A stretch of 64,000 nt of DNA from Aphis gossypii (GCF_020184175.1 NC_065532.1:42924287-42988286); one strand, 5' to 3'. Shown: positions 1-15,300, counted from the stretch's first letter. A program made the numbers and translations. Notes: a model not told the origin generated them from the letters alone.

Positions 1-3000
1 CTAAGTAAATAACGCCATAATGTTAACAAATATGAATTTATTTAATTAACCGTGTACTTGTATTATACATGAAACCAAAATAAGATTGTACCTCATAAAA
101 ATGAAACGTTTAAAAAATAATGTTGTTATAACATATTCTATATGTGCAGTGTGCACTAAGCAGCTTAACAATATTATTGTCTATATTTACTATGTACATT
201 GGTCGACGTAGTGAATAGTCAATTTTGGTAGATGGGCAAATTAAGTTATATTATCAAACGATACCATACCTACTCTGTTTATGTTAAATATGGACTAAAA
301 GACTTAATATAATGCATTATAATAACTTATTTACAATACCATAAATTAAGTTCAGAAAAATATAATTTGTTTAATTATTATTCAACATCTAGAAGCTGTA
401 ATAAATTATAAATACAAATTAAAGTATTTTTTTTTTTTTTTTATTATTGATCTAAAATATATACATCGACAACTAGGCCATTAGTACAAGATTTTTTGGT
501 TACATTGTTAGTATTAGTATTTACATGATTACATTAAATTAAATTGTACAATTCTGTTTTTTTTTAAGAATAAAATTAGGTTTTTTTCGTCCTGTGGGTT
601 TGGTCCAAGTGCTTGACAAATTATTAGACAAAGTATTATAAGCACTAATTATTAATAACTATTTTTTTTTAAATATAAATAACTGCAATATTGAATTTAG
701 AACTGTTTTAATACGCTTTTTATGAAAAAAAAATAAATCGAAATTAAAAAGATTGATAATGCTTTGCTAAAAATAATAATTATGAATTACATATTTAAAA
801 TAAAAAGCCACAGTCGAATAAAATTTAAAAATGATAATATTATTATCGTCTTAACTGAAAAAAAAAATTACATCTGGTTCAATTCGATTTTGAATGTTAT
901 GCGATATGGTCTTGAAAACTATTTAAATATTTTTAGTTCTCTATTGGTGTTCATACTTAGAATCAGTATAATGTGAACTACTAAATGTTAGTTTTGAAAT
1001 ACTCAAAAACGCGAGTATATACTGTGATATTTATTTTTAAAACCATAATCCTCAAAAATATATTCTATTAAATACTTAAAGATTTAACTATTAAAATTTG
1101 CATATATGTACAGTAAAAATTAAAAACAATATAATCCTTATTTGTACGATGAAAATATATTTCATTGTACAGCAAATTGTACGCAGGTACAATTATTTAT
1201 CATTAAATATGAATTTAACACATCCATTATCATGACATACTCATACTGAATATTATACATAATGTACAGCAGCAGAACGACTACCTATTTTATATATTAT
1301 GTACTATAAATGTACTATAATATAACACACTTTATGCATTCAATAAACATCTTAAAATAGGAATCGACTTTTTTCCACTTTATTATTAGTATTCCATAGA
1401 CTTGGTAACTTAGCTGTGAGAGATTACTGAAGTATATTTTGCTCTTCTGGTCACTTTAATCCTCTTTCACCTAAAGTCTAAACTTAACGGGTTTATTCAT
1501 AAGCGAAATTTGTTTTGGTTTATATCAGGTAATCTAGGTATTAATATTTAAGTATTATTCCACTATTGATAGAATATTAGTACCTAAAAGTAATATTTAA
1601 TATGACTGATTAATAAATTATTTTTTTTTTAAGTTACATTAAATATTCTATCATTTATTAAAGATAATTAAGTACTACAGTTAAAAATTTTATTTCAAAG
1701 TCAATTTTTTATAGTCAATGAAATAAATATACTTTACAGTAAAATAAACTACTAGATGACTTTTCACAGATTATATATATATTAATTCAATCAATTAGAT
1801 ATTAAAAATAACGTACTAATCATGGATTCAAATTCATTTAGGCATTTTTAATGAAGATATGAACTGTTTTCTATTAAAAATCTCTGAACTCAAGGAAATT
1901 GTTCTCGTTGAAAAATAGTTGAAGATTTCACTTCATAGTGAAGTATTACAATAATTACGCATTCAATTTTTACTTGATAGTTTTTAATTTATATATACAA
2001 AAATATAATATAGATAATAAAACAAGATATAAAGATAATTATTTAATTACTTTTTCTACAATTAGTTTAATTTAAATCTGTACTTTTGTAAAAACAAAAA
2101 AAAATCATTTAATTATGATTATGTTTTTATTTCTAAATATTCATTAAAACGGTTTAAAAATGTAAAAATAAATAGGTAATATTCATTATTATATTTGATT
2201 TAATATAAAAAATTTATGTATTATGCAAAAATATTTATTATTTTTTTAATGAAAACGTAGAATTATTTGTTATTAGTTCATGATCGTATTTTGAACACGC
2301 TCTTATTAATTATCATTACTTAAATTTAATATTACAACAAAATGTATATGTAACACGCCTTATATTATTACTTATTACTTATTACTTAGTAGCCACTTAA
2401 TTTTCTGTATTAGAAGTTTATAAAATTAAAATAAATAATTATAATGTATCATCGTAAAAAATGTAATATAATATAGAATATACTAGTTAGCTTATTGCAG
2501 TTATAATTGTAAGTACATAATTAATTATAGGTAATTTGAATAAGAATTTTTAATAAGATAATAGTCATAATAAAATAATAAGATAATAAAATAAACACAT
2601 GCGTTTTAAAACGATTCTTCTGGAAGCAATATGGGGTTTGAAGTACCTGGGTTTTATCGTTTTAATTAAAAGGCCAATAAAAAAGAGATTTTTTTAGTTT
2701 CTGTTTTTTTTTTTCATTTAAGAGTTCCCAGAGGATTTCACTTAGAGTGTATTAAATACAATGACCTGTAATATATTCGCTTTGTGCGCTATTTTTGTAA
2801 CCAACTAAATTCATGAAAGTTTATGCATCCTATATTTTAGGAATCAAGATATTTGTTTATTTTACTTGAAGCAAACAAACAAAACAAATAAAATACATTT
2901 TTTATGAAGTTTTTTGCCAAACAAAAATTTTTAAATATTATATTAGTTGATATAAATAAATAAAGACATTTGTAATTCAGTTCATACCTATACAAATTAG

Positions 3001-4784
3001 TGTAAGCTGAGACAAATGGAAGAATTAAAATGTATGTATTCAATTCCCTTAAAAGGTATCTCTAGTTAATAATAAGTAATTACTAATCATATCATATTAT
3101 GCTGTTTGAGTAAATTTATAAAGATAAAAAAATGAATAATATGCTTTAATCCTAGATGAATTAAAAATGGAAAACCGAATACAAAAATAACATGAATTTT
3201 AACCACTAAAACAATTAAATATATATTAGATATTATATAAATTATAAAAAGATGGATAAATATATTATGCTAATAATAATGTATGCTAATATTTTTCGAC
3301 TGATAAACAACAACGAAATATTAATTTATTATATCAATAAGAACAACTAAATAAGTAAATAACCACTGACAGTCAAATGTAAAATACAATATCCATCATA
3401 AATTGAAAAATAATCGTAAAAATAATTATATTTACGTTAAATATTATTATTGGTTTTGATTGAATACTTGAAAACGTATTTTGAATAACTGTAGTTATTA
3501 ATAATCAGGCAATATTGATGTTATCATACCCATAATTACACAAAAGCAAAGAAAATAAGTATAAAAATCAATAATATTACAGTTTTTACTCATAAATTTA
3601 AATTTGATTACACATAACGATAGTTATTGACGAGGATAAATGTTTTTAAATTAAAAGTGATCATCATTAACAAATAAAACTCAAGAATAATATTATATAA
3701 TAAATTATTGTAATTCAAGTAAAGGATTGCACAATTTATGTTATAAATATAGAAAAAAATGATTTTTTAAATTATTATGAAGATAATGAATTGTCACAAG
3801 GATCGTTTGTACAGATAAGTAACAGCAAGGACCCAGAATAAATGAGAATTTCGAGTATAAAAATAAGTATAAACTATAACAGAGTTAGGTTATGCAGATG
3901 GAGATGTTTAAAGTGACATAAATATTTTTTCAACTTTCAACTTTAATTCGTAGTTAAATTTAAGTAAAATTGTACATATTGCACACATATTATTAATTGA
4001 TTAAAATAAGAATCAGTTTACTAGCCGATTTAATATCGTTATAATATTTATTTATAGTGTGAAATTTATAAATCACAATAATAAATTACTAAAATATCTT
4101 TAAGTACAGGTATTCAAACATTAAAATTATAGAAGTAAAATGACGATAATTTAAATTTGGAATATTATACAAATTATCTAAACATATTAACTATAGTAAC
4201 TGAATACTTTGATTTTGAAAAAATTAGATGGTCCATTGAATATAATAATTTTATTTGTGCAATTATTCAAAACGTTGAATAGTTCATTTATACATTAAAA
4301 CTGTAAATGAATATAAATATAATATCTATTATACACAATATACATTCAGTTTTTGCTATTTTAACGAAAGAAATTTCATACAAACTATACTATTAATTAA
4401 ATACACGAGGAAAATACAGAATTACATTAAACCTTTTATAATTCAACTTAAAGACAGAAGTAACAACAGTAAATAGTTACTGGAAGTCTGTAATTAACGC
4501 AAATAGTAATACTATTAAAATACATAATATGCATTTTTGTAACATTTAGTAGAGATCAGAGAATTACATGAACTCGTTGTAAGCTTGGTCTTAAATACTA
4601 GCTTTTATACACAAATTATTTTTTTTGTTAAAAAAAAATCACTTTTTGGTAGTACAAAATTAAGAAACGAAGTTAATTGCATTCTTAATGCAAATTAACC
4701 AGATAATAATAAAGTGTTTAATTATTTTTCAAAGTTTAACAGCTGCTCTCTTTTACTGCAAATGAGCGATCACATACCACAATA
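1..4784. other. Non-coding AT-rich stretch, probably intron
   Basis: Apart from the family A fragment near 1180-1250 I see only homopolymer runs (for example T-rich at about 426) and random short frames. If the receptor gene continues leftward, this is part of its downstream intron. No exon with plausible splice sites and protein-like codons was found. Confidence 0.5.
1180..1250 (-). repeat. Dispersed family A, inverted 5' end fragment
   Basis: CATTAAATATGAATTTAACA followed by CATCCATTATCATGACATAC matches, in inverted orientation, the 5' block of the family seen at about 40670 and 58940. The rest of the unit is not recognisable on the left. Confidence 0.45.
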
Positions 4785-4792
4785 GGTTAGTT

Positions 4793-5109
4793 CAGCGGTT
4801 CTCAAAATGTGGTACGTGAAGTGATGAAAGGCTCGCATGGTGGTAGAGCGGAATAAAGATTCGACTCTGATCTTATTGAAAATTAGTTATTTAATTCAAA
4901 TCTTATTTTAAAAGCACTAATAGATAAAAATAATAAATTATACTGTAATATTTTACTGCCTTGTTATTTTAAATAAATGTATTTATCTAAAAAGTAAAGT
5001 ATTTAATTGTAAAATTTGGATCGTTGAATTCGTTCTATTTTTAGTCATACGTATATGACTGATTAATAATACTCCTAAGTGGTACGCAAAAACAGTTTGA
5101 TAACCGTTG
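4793..5109. mobile_element. hAT-type MITE, 317 bp, with 8-bp target duplication
   Basis: The left end reads CAGCGGTTCTCAAAATG and the reverse complement of the right end reads CAACGGTTATCAAACTG, agreeing at 14 of 17 positions. The flanks GGTTAGTT (4785-4792) and CGTTAGTT (5110-5117) form a 7-of-8 target duplication. CAGYGGTTCTCAA is a common terminal sequence of hAT elements in many animals. GTGGTACGT/GCGTACCAC-like segments next to each end extend the symmetry. The interior is AT-rich with no reading frame, so this is a non-autonomous, decayed copy. Confidence 0.83.
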
Positions 5110-5117
5110 CGTTAGTT

Positions 5118-8100
5118 AAAAAAAAAAATGGGGTTCAGTATACGATGAGAGAACTATCCTCTGAATGGATTTTAATGTGTTATATATGTATAATACACGT
5201 AATTTGGTAAAATATAAAATAAATAACAATGTATATATGTATTCAATCTTTGATTTCTCGACCCTTAATTTTATATAATAACATATGTTCGCTATACTAC
5301 TATCTAGACTTTTATTAAAGTTGTGTATTTAAGAAATATAAATACGTTAAACTAGGTCATGTGTTTACCACCGTATATATATATATATGCTCATCCTAAT
5401 GTAAGACTCGCAGAGAGGAAACGGAAACTTTCTAGAAACCCAAAATCTCCTTAATGTATCATATATTAGATTCATAAAAGGCGTTTGCTTACCACCGGGT
5501 TTATCCTGAAAAGAATGCAGAAAAGTTAAAATGTGATTCACTTACACACAAACGCACAAGCGCTAGGCAAACAAAAGTAACTTTTTGCAATGTTTTCCGA
5601 AAATAAAACGATATTTTTCTGAGTAATTACTTATAAATTGTTTGGAAATTTAATCAAGTTTAATTTTTTTTCTATGTTTTATTTGTATAAAATATTAAAT
5701 AACACTTTATATAATCTTTATGATACATATTTTTTTATACATTATAAACGTAATCGCGAAGTATAGTGTAAAATAATTGGTGGGTACCTATGCCAAAAAA
5801 ATGTCTTATTTCACCAGTGAACGTCGTGTAACGTAAAATATTGCAAATAATGCTTATGTTGGCGTTAAAATTTTTCAGCGAATATTTGTCTAGATTGCCT
5901 CTGACGTATACACAATAAATCCCTAGTGGCCAACAATGAATAATACATACATGTATTGATAGAGTGGAGGTCTTATTTTTCGTTTAGGTTGATAAAAATA
6001 AAAAAAAAAACTGTTTCTGGGAGTCTGTGAATACATTTTTTTTTTTATATAAGATGATCATAATCAATCACTTTTTTCCTATAGACATCAAGTACACTCC
6101 AAAAGATAATTGGATTCAAGTAATTCAAAAAGAATTAAGTCTAATAATTGTTCATTAAAAATAAGTCTTATGAACAATTATTGTTCATTAAAAAAAAAAG
6201 TATTATAAAAAATGAATGAATAAATAGATTAGATTTGTATTGTACAATTAAACTGTTTTTTTTTTTTTTATCATTTTACTGCTATACGCCGTTTTATTCT
6301 ATACCTAAACAAATTATAAAAAAAAAAAAAAACTATAAATTAAATTAAAAATAGAGTTTTAAATATTTTTATTTTATTATGATAAGTGTTTCGTATTGAG
6401 TTTAATGAACGTATTATTGGTAGACATACGTAATTTAATTATGTACGTTTTTTATAAGTAATAAAATGTTATGAAGTATACAAAAATATATTAAAATCAA
6501 AAAAAATCGTGACAAGTGAGTAGGTACCACCTCTCTACTTAAATTAAGTGTCAAATAGAGCTCTATAATAAATTTTGTTAAATTTGAATTCCATGATAAC
6601 CTATTATATATGATGAAAAACGATAGTGATCGAAAACTGTCTAAACTATGCTAACCATTGTCACAAAATATTTTTTTTAATGATACATTAGATTTAGATA
6701 AAAATCACCGTTTTTTCTTAATTTTTTGTCTGCTTCTTAAGTACTAAAAATTTAATTTTTTAAATTTTAAACTATATCTAATTGTCTATCCAATACAACC
6801 CTTACATTTTTAAATTTTATCAGTATATAAATAAACTTCCTCATTACACATAACTAAATAGAATCATCTAAAAAATAGTTTTGATAAAAGTTTTATAACA
6901 AAATACCAAGGTTATTAATTTTTTAATTTTCATGTTTACAATAATTAAGGTACATATATGTTATACTTATATGCACTTTAAATGTGATAAATATGTATGC
7001 ATTTTCAAGATTATTAGCGTTAAATATACAAAATGTTAATTTAAATTGTCCTATCAATCACAATCGAAATCGGTTGATTATGATTAAACAATTTACTAAA
7101 TTGATTAAAGAAGTATTTACACGATTCATATTTTATACCCGACCTGTTTAATTAGGACCCACTAAACTTTATATCGGTTATTTTACGTCCAATTGTCAAT
7201 TATTATGCTTTTTTAGATATTTTCAACAATCTACGCTGCAGATTGTTGTCCATACTACTATTCGCCAGTAACGAATTTTTCGGTTGAACAATGGGCACAC
7301 ATTTTAGTCAATTTCATCAACATTTATTTTTTACGTACGAAAAATATTGTATAATATTGTTAATGTGTCTTTAAAATTTATGTTCCATACACAAACTCTA
7401 ATATTATGGTATTGATTTAAGTGAAATATAGCCGTTGATTCAGGTGCGTCATTTCAGATTCTTATAAGGGGGTGTAAATAATTTATGAAGCCAATTTCTT
7501 TCTATCAGGACAATCATTGTTTAAAAATATCGCATTTTTTAATAGAGAACATTCTTATCTAATTTAAACATAAGTACATTATATTTAAAATATATCTATA
7601 CCTTTATATCTATATAATATAAAATTGAAACAGGAATACATGTTAAACTATATCTACCTAATATTTGTATAAATATATAAATATTGTATTCTGAATAAAA
7701 AAAAAATATGATAAAAAAACGGGTATACAGAAATTAAATATAATATACACACTATACAAATATTAACATTTATAACGTGTATAATATGTATAATACAAAT
7801 TTAATATTTTAACTTAAATGCCAAAGCCCTTCGATCTATCAATTAATACCCAAGTCAATAATAGTGAAAAATTACAAGGGGCGCCATGCAAGTACATATC
7901 CTAATACCTGCTATTAAAAAAAAAAAATTGAACTCCTGTGTTGATTTAGCTAAATAAAATTGTCAATAATAATTATTATTATATATTGTATAAACCGTGT
8001 CTTTGGCAAAGAATTAACCAGCCAAGCTTTTCAATCATTCTAATTAGATCATCAATTTAATATATTATCTACATTCACAATTGCCAAAAGAAAATTATCA

Positions 8101-10325
8101 ACCTATAAAACATTATTTATGAAATAACTCTATACTTTTATGTTATATGCATAAGCATTGTACACTATTAGTATTTATAATATGATAAAAATGTAATACA
8201 TATAACATGTATATTGTTTAAAACAAAACTCTACTGTAAATGTATTATGTTTTTATTAACTAAAATTTAGTTTTGGAAATAGAAAAAAAAATACTAAAAT
8301 TACAGTATAAGACGTATATTATTTACCTATGTATTAATGAAATTAATATATATCATAAAAAATATACAGAAACACAATTTTTTAATCTGTAATATACATT
8401 AAATGTAATTTAGTTGTTATTTAAATTATTACGTCATCTATATGCTTTTGTATTATAGGTCAAGATTAAAAATCGTCGTAATATATACCTACTAATCTAA
8501 TGAATCATTCAATAATACATTTAATGTACGGAGAGTAAATATGTATAGAATTATTTAATCTAATTTTAATTTAGTAAGTACCTCCTCATGGGACATACAG
8601 CATAATATTATTATGATTTTTATTTTTTTTTTTCATTGATGTAAAAATAACATATAGGTAGTAGACATAATGATATTTAATTTTAATTTAATTATTAAAA
8701 GAAAAAAAAATATATATCAATAATAATTTGAGTTTTACTCCAAATTTATAGCATCTTATGAATAGATAAGTAGTTTTAATAAAAGATAATATTATGATTT
8801 TTATATTTTTTTATTATTCAGATTCCAATCAGAAATTATTACTTACATCTCGAAAATTCTTTTGTAATATAAGTATAAAAGACAAGTGAATAGTAAAAAT
8901 GTAGAATAACAATACATAATAGTACCTACTCTAAAAATCGAAATTTATTTGGTACGGATGATAATAAAAGTAGTAATGAGTTAATAAACAATAATCTGTT
9001 ATAGGTATTATCTTATAATTATTATTTTCTAATATTCTTTGTTCTTGGAGTGGAAAGTATAATTTTAAATTAATAAAAATTTATCTTTAAAAGTATCGCG
9101 TTGATTTATCGTGTATTACAAATTTATAAATTGTCTTAATAATTTATTGTATAAAACAATGCACGACAGATTAACTTTCAATGGAAAAAAATTAATTTCG
9201 TGGGAAGTAAAAATATACACTTGAAACTCTTTTCGATGCTTAATATACATGTATATTTTTTTATCGTGAAATTCGGACCAATGCACATTGAATTCACATC
9301 GTTGCTCATGTCAGAGTATTTTTGAGAGTTGGATTATAAAACAAAATTATTTAAAAATATGTATAATCAATAATCATAGCATAACGACTACTCTATTTTC
9401 AGCAACCGATATTTAGTATATATATATATACATTTAGAAAATTTAATTAACCAATAATATATTTATATAAATAATTAAATGATAAAATTAATTTTAAGGC
9501 TAAGTATTATAATGTCGTAATAAGTAGGTATTATTTGCTAATAATAAACGAGAACTATAGATTGTTTATCGATTGATTTATTTTTTTCTTTAATACATTT
9601 TGTTACCGATCTTTATGAGGATTCTGCTATTAAAACTATAAAACTATATAACACTTATAAATGATTTATTTATAATTTGTATGAAGAGCCAATAACATAC
9701 TAAATATCATCATGATCTAAATTCACTTTGAAAAGCTTCAGACTTTTTATTTATTTATTCTTATTCGTTAAATTTAAAATATATTAATATAATATAACAT
9801 GTTATAGTACCTAAGCGATATATAATATTAGTACGTAATACATATGGGCATATAACACAATATCAACAATTTGAGAAACAACAAGAAAGAATGTGTTTAA
9901 GTTAGCTGCAATGAATATAAGATTAAATATATAGGATAAAGTTTGTATAATATATAACTCTTCCTCACAAAAAGTTGCTGTCAGTGTCATTGGATAGTAT
10001 GTCAAGTGATAGCTGAGGTCGTACGTGTCTATATAGTTTCATGTTTTGGTTCCTAGGTTGTATATCAAGCTCTTTCGAATATTAATAGTTTCTGATGAAA
10101 GTTTTTAAATTGTGTTTAAATTTTTAATTGTTAAGGGGTATCCCTACAAGTGTTCAATAATTATGGATCTCCCTATTTAATCATGAATCTTGGGGCCATT
10201 GAACTCATATTTAAGCATCTGTAATGAAAGTTTTGGGGTTATTTTTAAATGTTTATAAAATTGAGGACATGTGTAGGTTGGTTGAATTATTGAGGTATAT
10301 TTATAGTAAAAATAATGATTTTATT
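5118..10325. other. Non-coding AT-rich stretch
   Basis: It holds the small repeat at 6146-6190, scattered A/T homopolymers, and a hAT-like half-end near 7440 with no partner. The minus-strand frame at 9811-10005 encodes a hydrophobic but unrecognised peptide. The 10020-10320 part shares the T/G strand bias of the adjacent LINE-like remnant. No gene is supported. Confidence 0.5.
6146..6190. repeat. Small mixed direct/inverted repeat
   Basis: AATTGTTCAT (6146-6155) is inverted as ATGAACAATT (6170-6179), and ATTGTTCATTAAAA then recurs directly (from 6179). The result is a 10-bp stem with a 14-nt loop followed by a direct copy of the first arm. Confidence 0.6.
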
Positions 10326-10720
10326 ATGATTTATTTATTTATTTATTTTATTTATACTCATAATGTTAGTTAGTAGAGATAAAGAGTTATCACTCTGGCA
10401 TAGGTCATCAGGGAATTTTTAGTTGATATAAATTTTCAAGTAATTTTTTCGTTAAGATACCTACTTAACTGGGTCATCTCTTTTGTTTTAGTCTATAGCT
10501 CCTCAGTTTTCTGTATAAATACGTTAGATATCGCTATATTTTTTGAGGTCATAAATTTTTGGCACTTTAAGAAGCGTTAGATAAATTTATTTTTCATTTT
10601 TAAGCCAAGTGGTGATATTGTTTAAAGATAATAATTGAGTTTTAGATTCTTATAACAACATTTTTACAATAGAAAAAATGTTTTGTCTTTAATTTCGAGG
10701 AAGGTTACTATATGCAAATT
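10326..10720 (-). mobile_element. LINE-like 3' remnant ending in an (AAAT)n tail
   Basis: Read on the minus strand, this stretch is A-rich with a marked strand bias. It passes through TGATGACCTATGCCAGAGTG and ends in a tetranucleotide AAAT tail at 10355-10331. AAAT-type tails after an A-rich 3' region are characteristic of several insect non-LTR retrotransposon groups. Stops occur in all minus-strand frames I tried, so no reverse transcriptase domain can be claimed. The upper boundary is approximate. The strand bias continues to the left of the tail as far as about 10020, which may be a second, older insertion. Confidence 0.45.
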
Positions 10721-11579
10721 ATTTATTTGGTACATGTATAAATTATATTTATTTTGATGTGGGGAGGAAGTAAAAAGGTACAATATCCCCTATCAATTCT
10801 AAACAATAGAGGAAATCTAAATAAAATTACTGAAAAATATGAATTAAAACATGACACAAATTTTTGAAGAAAAAAATTAAATGTATTATTTTGCTGTAAT
10901 TTAAATACTAATACAGAAGATGCTTATAAAACTCATTCATATAATATTCAGTCACTTATTAGACTTAGAGTTACCTGGAACGATCTGGACTTATCCAAGT
11001 ACATTAAAAAAAAATCAGTTATAAAATTGAAATTTTATAAGAAAAATTTATTAATGAAATTGTTTTAATAAAATTAAAAAATTTATTAATTTTTAAAACC
11101 AAAATTTTTTACTTATTTTAATATACAATATAGCAGCATATTTCCGGAATACTAAATGAAAATAAAAAATAATCATTCATTTTTTCATAATTAATAAATA
11201 TATATTATTAATAAAACTATAAATTAAAAAAAATAATAAAATTAAAATCGTATTAATTTTTATAATCTACAATACCTAATCATCTGATTTAATTTATAAT
11301 AAATTAAAATAACAATAAAAGTTTAGAAATATGTAGTATATAATGAAAGGAAAATAAAATTAAAAATTAACTAAGAGTTTTGTATGTTTTTTCCCCATTC
11401 CACTTATCAGATTCATTCAGTTATAACTTATAAGTTAGTGTTGATACCAAAATCTTATGGATTAGGTATAAGAGACTACTGTATTTGAATTTTATCTAAA
11501 AACGTGTATACAATTTTCTAGGTAAGGTATGACTTTAAAAATATTTTGAGCTATTCATTTTATAGACATTTAATATTAT

Positions 11580-11800
11580 TGACAAAATATCATATTTTTT
11601 CAATTATTTTTAAAATTATTTATGATTTTTTTACTTTTGAACCACACAAAGCACAAAATCTGATTTATTAACAAAAATCCCCCTCAAAATTATAAATGTA
11701 AGTCATACTCTTTATTGTTCAACAATTTAATTAAAGACACATACATTATTGTGAAATCACTAAAATCAATACATCCATTGCTCCTTTCAAATAAAAACAT
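11580..11800 (+). repeat. Dispersed family A, 3' end fragment
   Basis: ACACATACATTATTGTGAAATC, given here in pieces as ACACATACATTATTG and TGAAATC, is followed by CTAAAATCAATACATCCATT and GCTCCTTTCAAATAAAA. That is the terminal block with a short internal duplication. Upstream, TTTTTTACTTTTGAACC resembles the TTTACTTTTGACC block. The 5' boundary is approximate. Confidence 0.5.
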
Positions 11801-12288
11801 AATATGAATATTAATTATACAATATCTTTTTAAATTGGACTAAACTTCTTATAAAATTTCGTTTTAATATTCAAATGATTATTAAATGCAATATTAAAAT
11901 ATCAACTAAATATACTTTTTGGTACCAATTTTAGTACAAAAAAAGAGGTCACGACTAAAACTGTAGCTGTAGAGTATTAATAAACAATTAAATTTCTAAT
12001 ATTATGCAATATGTATAATACTTCATTGTTCGCTGGAATTTATTCCCAATTAATAACACTGACAAATTCGTAAATGGTTATCAATATTTATAAAATATGT
12101 TAAAAGAATGGTATTTAAAGTTTATTCTTAATTAATTATAGTATTTCATTTGAATATTTCTGAATTATAATAATAATAAAAACAAAAAAATATACATAAT
12201 AAAAATGTAAGCCCATTATTCATTATTATCACAATGTGTTCACCCAAAATCGACCGCCATGACATATGCAAAATTACATAAAAGACCA

Positions 12289-12306
12289 TTTTTTTTTTTT
12301 TTTTTT
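12289..12306. repeat. T18 homopolymer
   Basis: Eighteen consecutive T bases. It creates a run of Phe codons in an otherwise unremarkable open frame (12259-12528), which I therefore do not call as a gene. Confidence 0.9.
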
Positions 12307-15300
12307 GGTTTTTGTACATATATGTTTAATATACAACAACGTTATAAAACATTACGTGCATATACATATATATATTACGTGTGTCATCTAATGGTTATTA
12401 AACATATTATACAAAATATTTTTAGTCTCATAAAAAACAATGAACCTATAGGTACATTGCACAGCGATAGTTTTTGTCTTGATAAAATATATTGTAATGA
12501 TTACTTAATGATTTTGGAAAACATCTAAATAAGACTGTAGTACTACAGTAGTTACTGTACACTGATAATAATATTTACTATTAAATTAAGAACATGCGTA
12601 TATAATTGTACTATGGATATTATAAAAGATATTTTCTTATGAATAACCAATATTGTAACCCCAAATATCAATCAGTATACTTGCAGTGGAATTTATATCA
12701 GTATCAATGTGCATATGATAGGGATCATAATCCTCATACTAAGTCGCAACGACGCAGTATAATATACTATAATATATAGTAGTATTAGATTATATAATGG
12801 CTAAAAAATTTGCATCATGGATTTAGTGCTCAGTTCACGTATATTTTAGAAACTTTGATTTTTTTTTTAGACATAAAGAATATTATTCATAGTTAAGAGT
12901 ATATTACACATTTGCACAAAATATTTTAAACCTTAGACCTTATCATATTATTCAAAAATGTTTTCAGATACAAATCTCGCGTCCACGCGTCTAGATTTTT
13001 CTAAGAAATAGTTATAAGTAAATTATTATTATGAATTGAACGCCTATACAATATCTATAAAAATTCAGATTGACATCTAGTAATAACTTATAAGATAACG
13101 CTATTCTAGTAATTCGTGGAAACGAATACTTAACAGTAGAAATAACACAGCTGTTCCAGATAACCTACTGTGTGGTGTAGGAACGGAGACACAGGGAGTA
13201 GCCATATGATATAAGAGAGACCAAAACACACTAAATTCAGATGATTTATGAAATTAGTAATAGACGCGCCTTCAAGTAGGCTTTTTAAACTATTGTATTA
13301 TTAAACTAACTTTTAAACTTACATAAAAAACCATATTTACATAATACGAATATTTTTTATTACGATAATTATATTGGAAATTGCTAATCGTAATAGACAA
13401 TTCCAAACTCTCGGAACCATTATGCAAATCACTCTAATAGGATTCCGACTCCTACTCCACCACTTTCAGCGCTATTAAATAATTTGTTGTAACTGATAAT
13501 TTGAACAAACATTAGTAACTGTCTCTTAACTGATCATTCAGTATTTTTGTAATATGCCATATGTGTATAAATGTATTAATTTTTTTTTATACAATCAAAC
13601 TGTAAAAAAATAAATATCTGTAAATTACTCTCAATAGCAGTTACAATTGTCTACTGCTGTCGTGAGAAACTTAAATATAAACATACGTTATTGCTGTTAA
13701 AAATTGACATATTTCATTACGTTATACTGTAGCATTAAAACTTACAACTCTGTTATTCCTAAACCGAATAATACATTTTATCACAGCCTGCTTTATAAAA
13801 TGTATATTATTTTTTCCCAATTCATAAAATGGCTTGTTTTTGAATGAATTATTTATTTTATGATTCACGAATTCAGTAACATCACGTGTGGGATGTAACA
13901 ATATTTAATAATTTTTAATTTAATAAATTACAATATAAATATATTTAAATGTGTTATGTATTCCAATAATTTAGTCGATAGTATAATTTTTCAAACTTCT
14001 TTTATTTTTTTTGTTTTTATTTTTTTATTATTATTAACCGATAGTTTATATTATGATATTTAATTAAACATTAAGAATTACTTAAAAAAAATTAATATAA
14101 TATAGTTCATATGTATTGGCTATATAAAAAACTTGAATCATTAAAATTGTGTTAACAGAGTTTCTCAATAAAAATAAAATAGTTTACGAATTTACTTTAT
14201 TTTATTATTGATGACTTGAAGTATAAATTATTTTACACAAATTTTGTATATAACAATAATTATGTTTATTTTATCTAATCTAACTAAAATTTATAATTAC
14301 CTAATTGAAACGTTTACTTCCCCACTATTGCATTATAGTGCACTATAGCCCATTAGACATTTTGTCAAGTATATTTTTCTATGCGTACCAATTTGAAGTA
14401 AGTGAACCATTATGAATGTAAGATGGTCAATATAGGAATTCAGGTATTTCGTTATACTTAGTTAATTAATCATGTATAGTTGTAACTTTTATTATACTTA
14501 AAGAATTGTTCTTAAAATGTTTTTAAATATTTAAATAATCCAATTTAAGTATTTAATAAAACTAATAAATTGTTTACATGCATTTTAAAACTTAAACTTC
14601 TAGTCATCGAGTTTAAATTAAGAAGAACAAACATTGTTTATTTTACTTCCGTAGTAATTTGTTTTTCTTCGAAACCATAAAATAAACTAAAAAAACAACT
14701 ACTCTACATTGTTACGCGATTCATAGTCACAATAAATAACTAAATATATTTCATGCTTGAACATATACAGTGTCCTTCACATAGATTACATCTCGCATGC
14801 TATCTAACAGTTTTATCGACTATAGCTAAATATACAAATGCCGTATTTGTCACAACATTCGGGTTTTCAACGTCTCTAATCTTTCTGATAGATATTTACT
14901 TTAAGCTGAATAACGTTTAAGTAGAATTTCCCAAGAATGATAAATTTCTTGAAAAAATCAAAAACTCGAATTCTCTAAAACTGATTATTTTACAACATAT
15001 TATTGTTGTAAGCAATATGGCCTAGTAAAATATTTTGTACAATTTACTTACTGTACTCAATTGAGACCTAGTATATTTTAAATATTTTATACATGAGTAA
15101 TAAATTGGAATAAACATATGTATATAATACAAATGAGAATCTCCAGATGTTTTCATATTCCGTGTTTATTTTTTTGTCAGAGAAAAAACTTTTTATTAAA
15201 GTTAAGATGAATCATGATGTTTAAGACATTTTACATAAAAGCTATCAAATATTTTTTCTTCTTAAAATAGTTCATAATTATATGATATTATTATTTAAAA

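Noticed and set aside
7441..7480. hAT-like end CAGGTGCGTCATTTCAGATT followed by a G-run
   Set aside because: No matching inverted end or target duplication was found within 1 kb.
12259..12528. 89-codon plus-strand frame
   Set aside because: Begins with Phe codons from an 18-T homopolymer and is otherwise AT-driven residues; no family signal.
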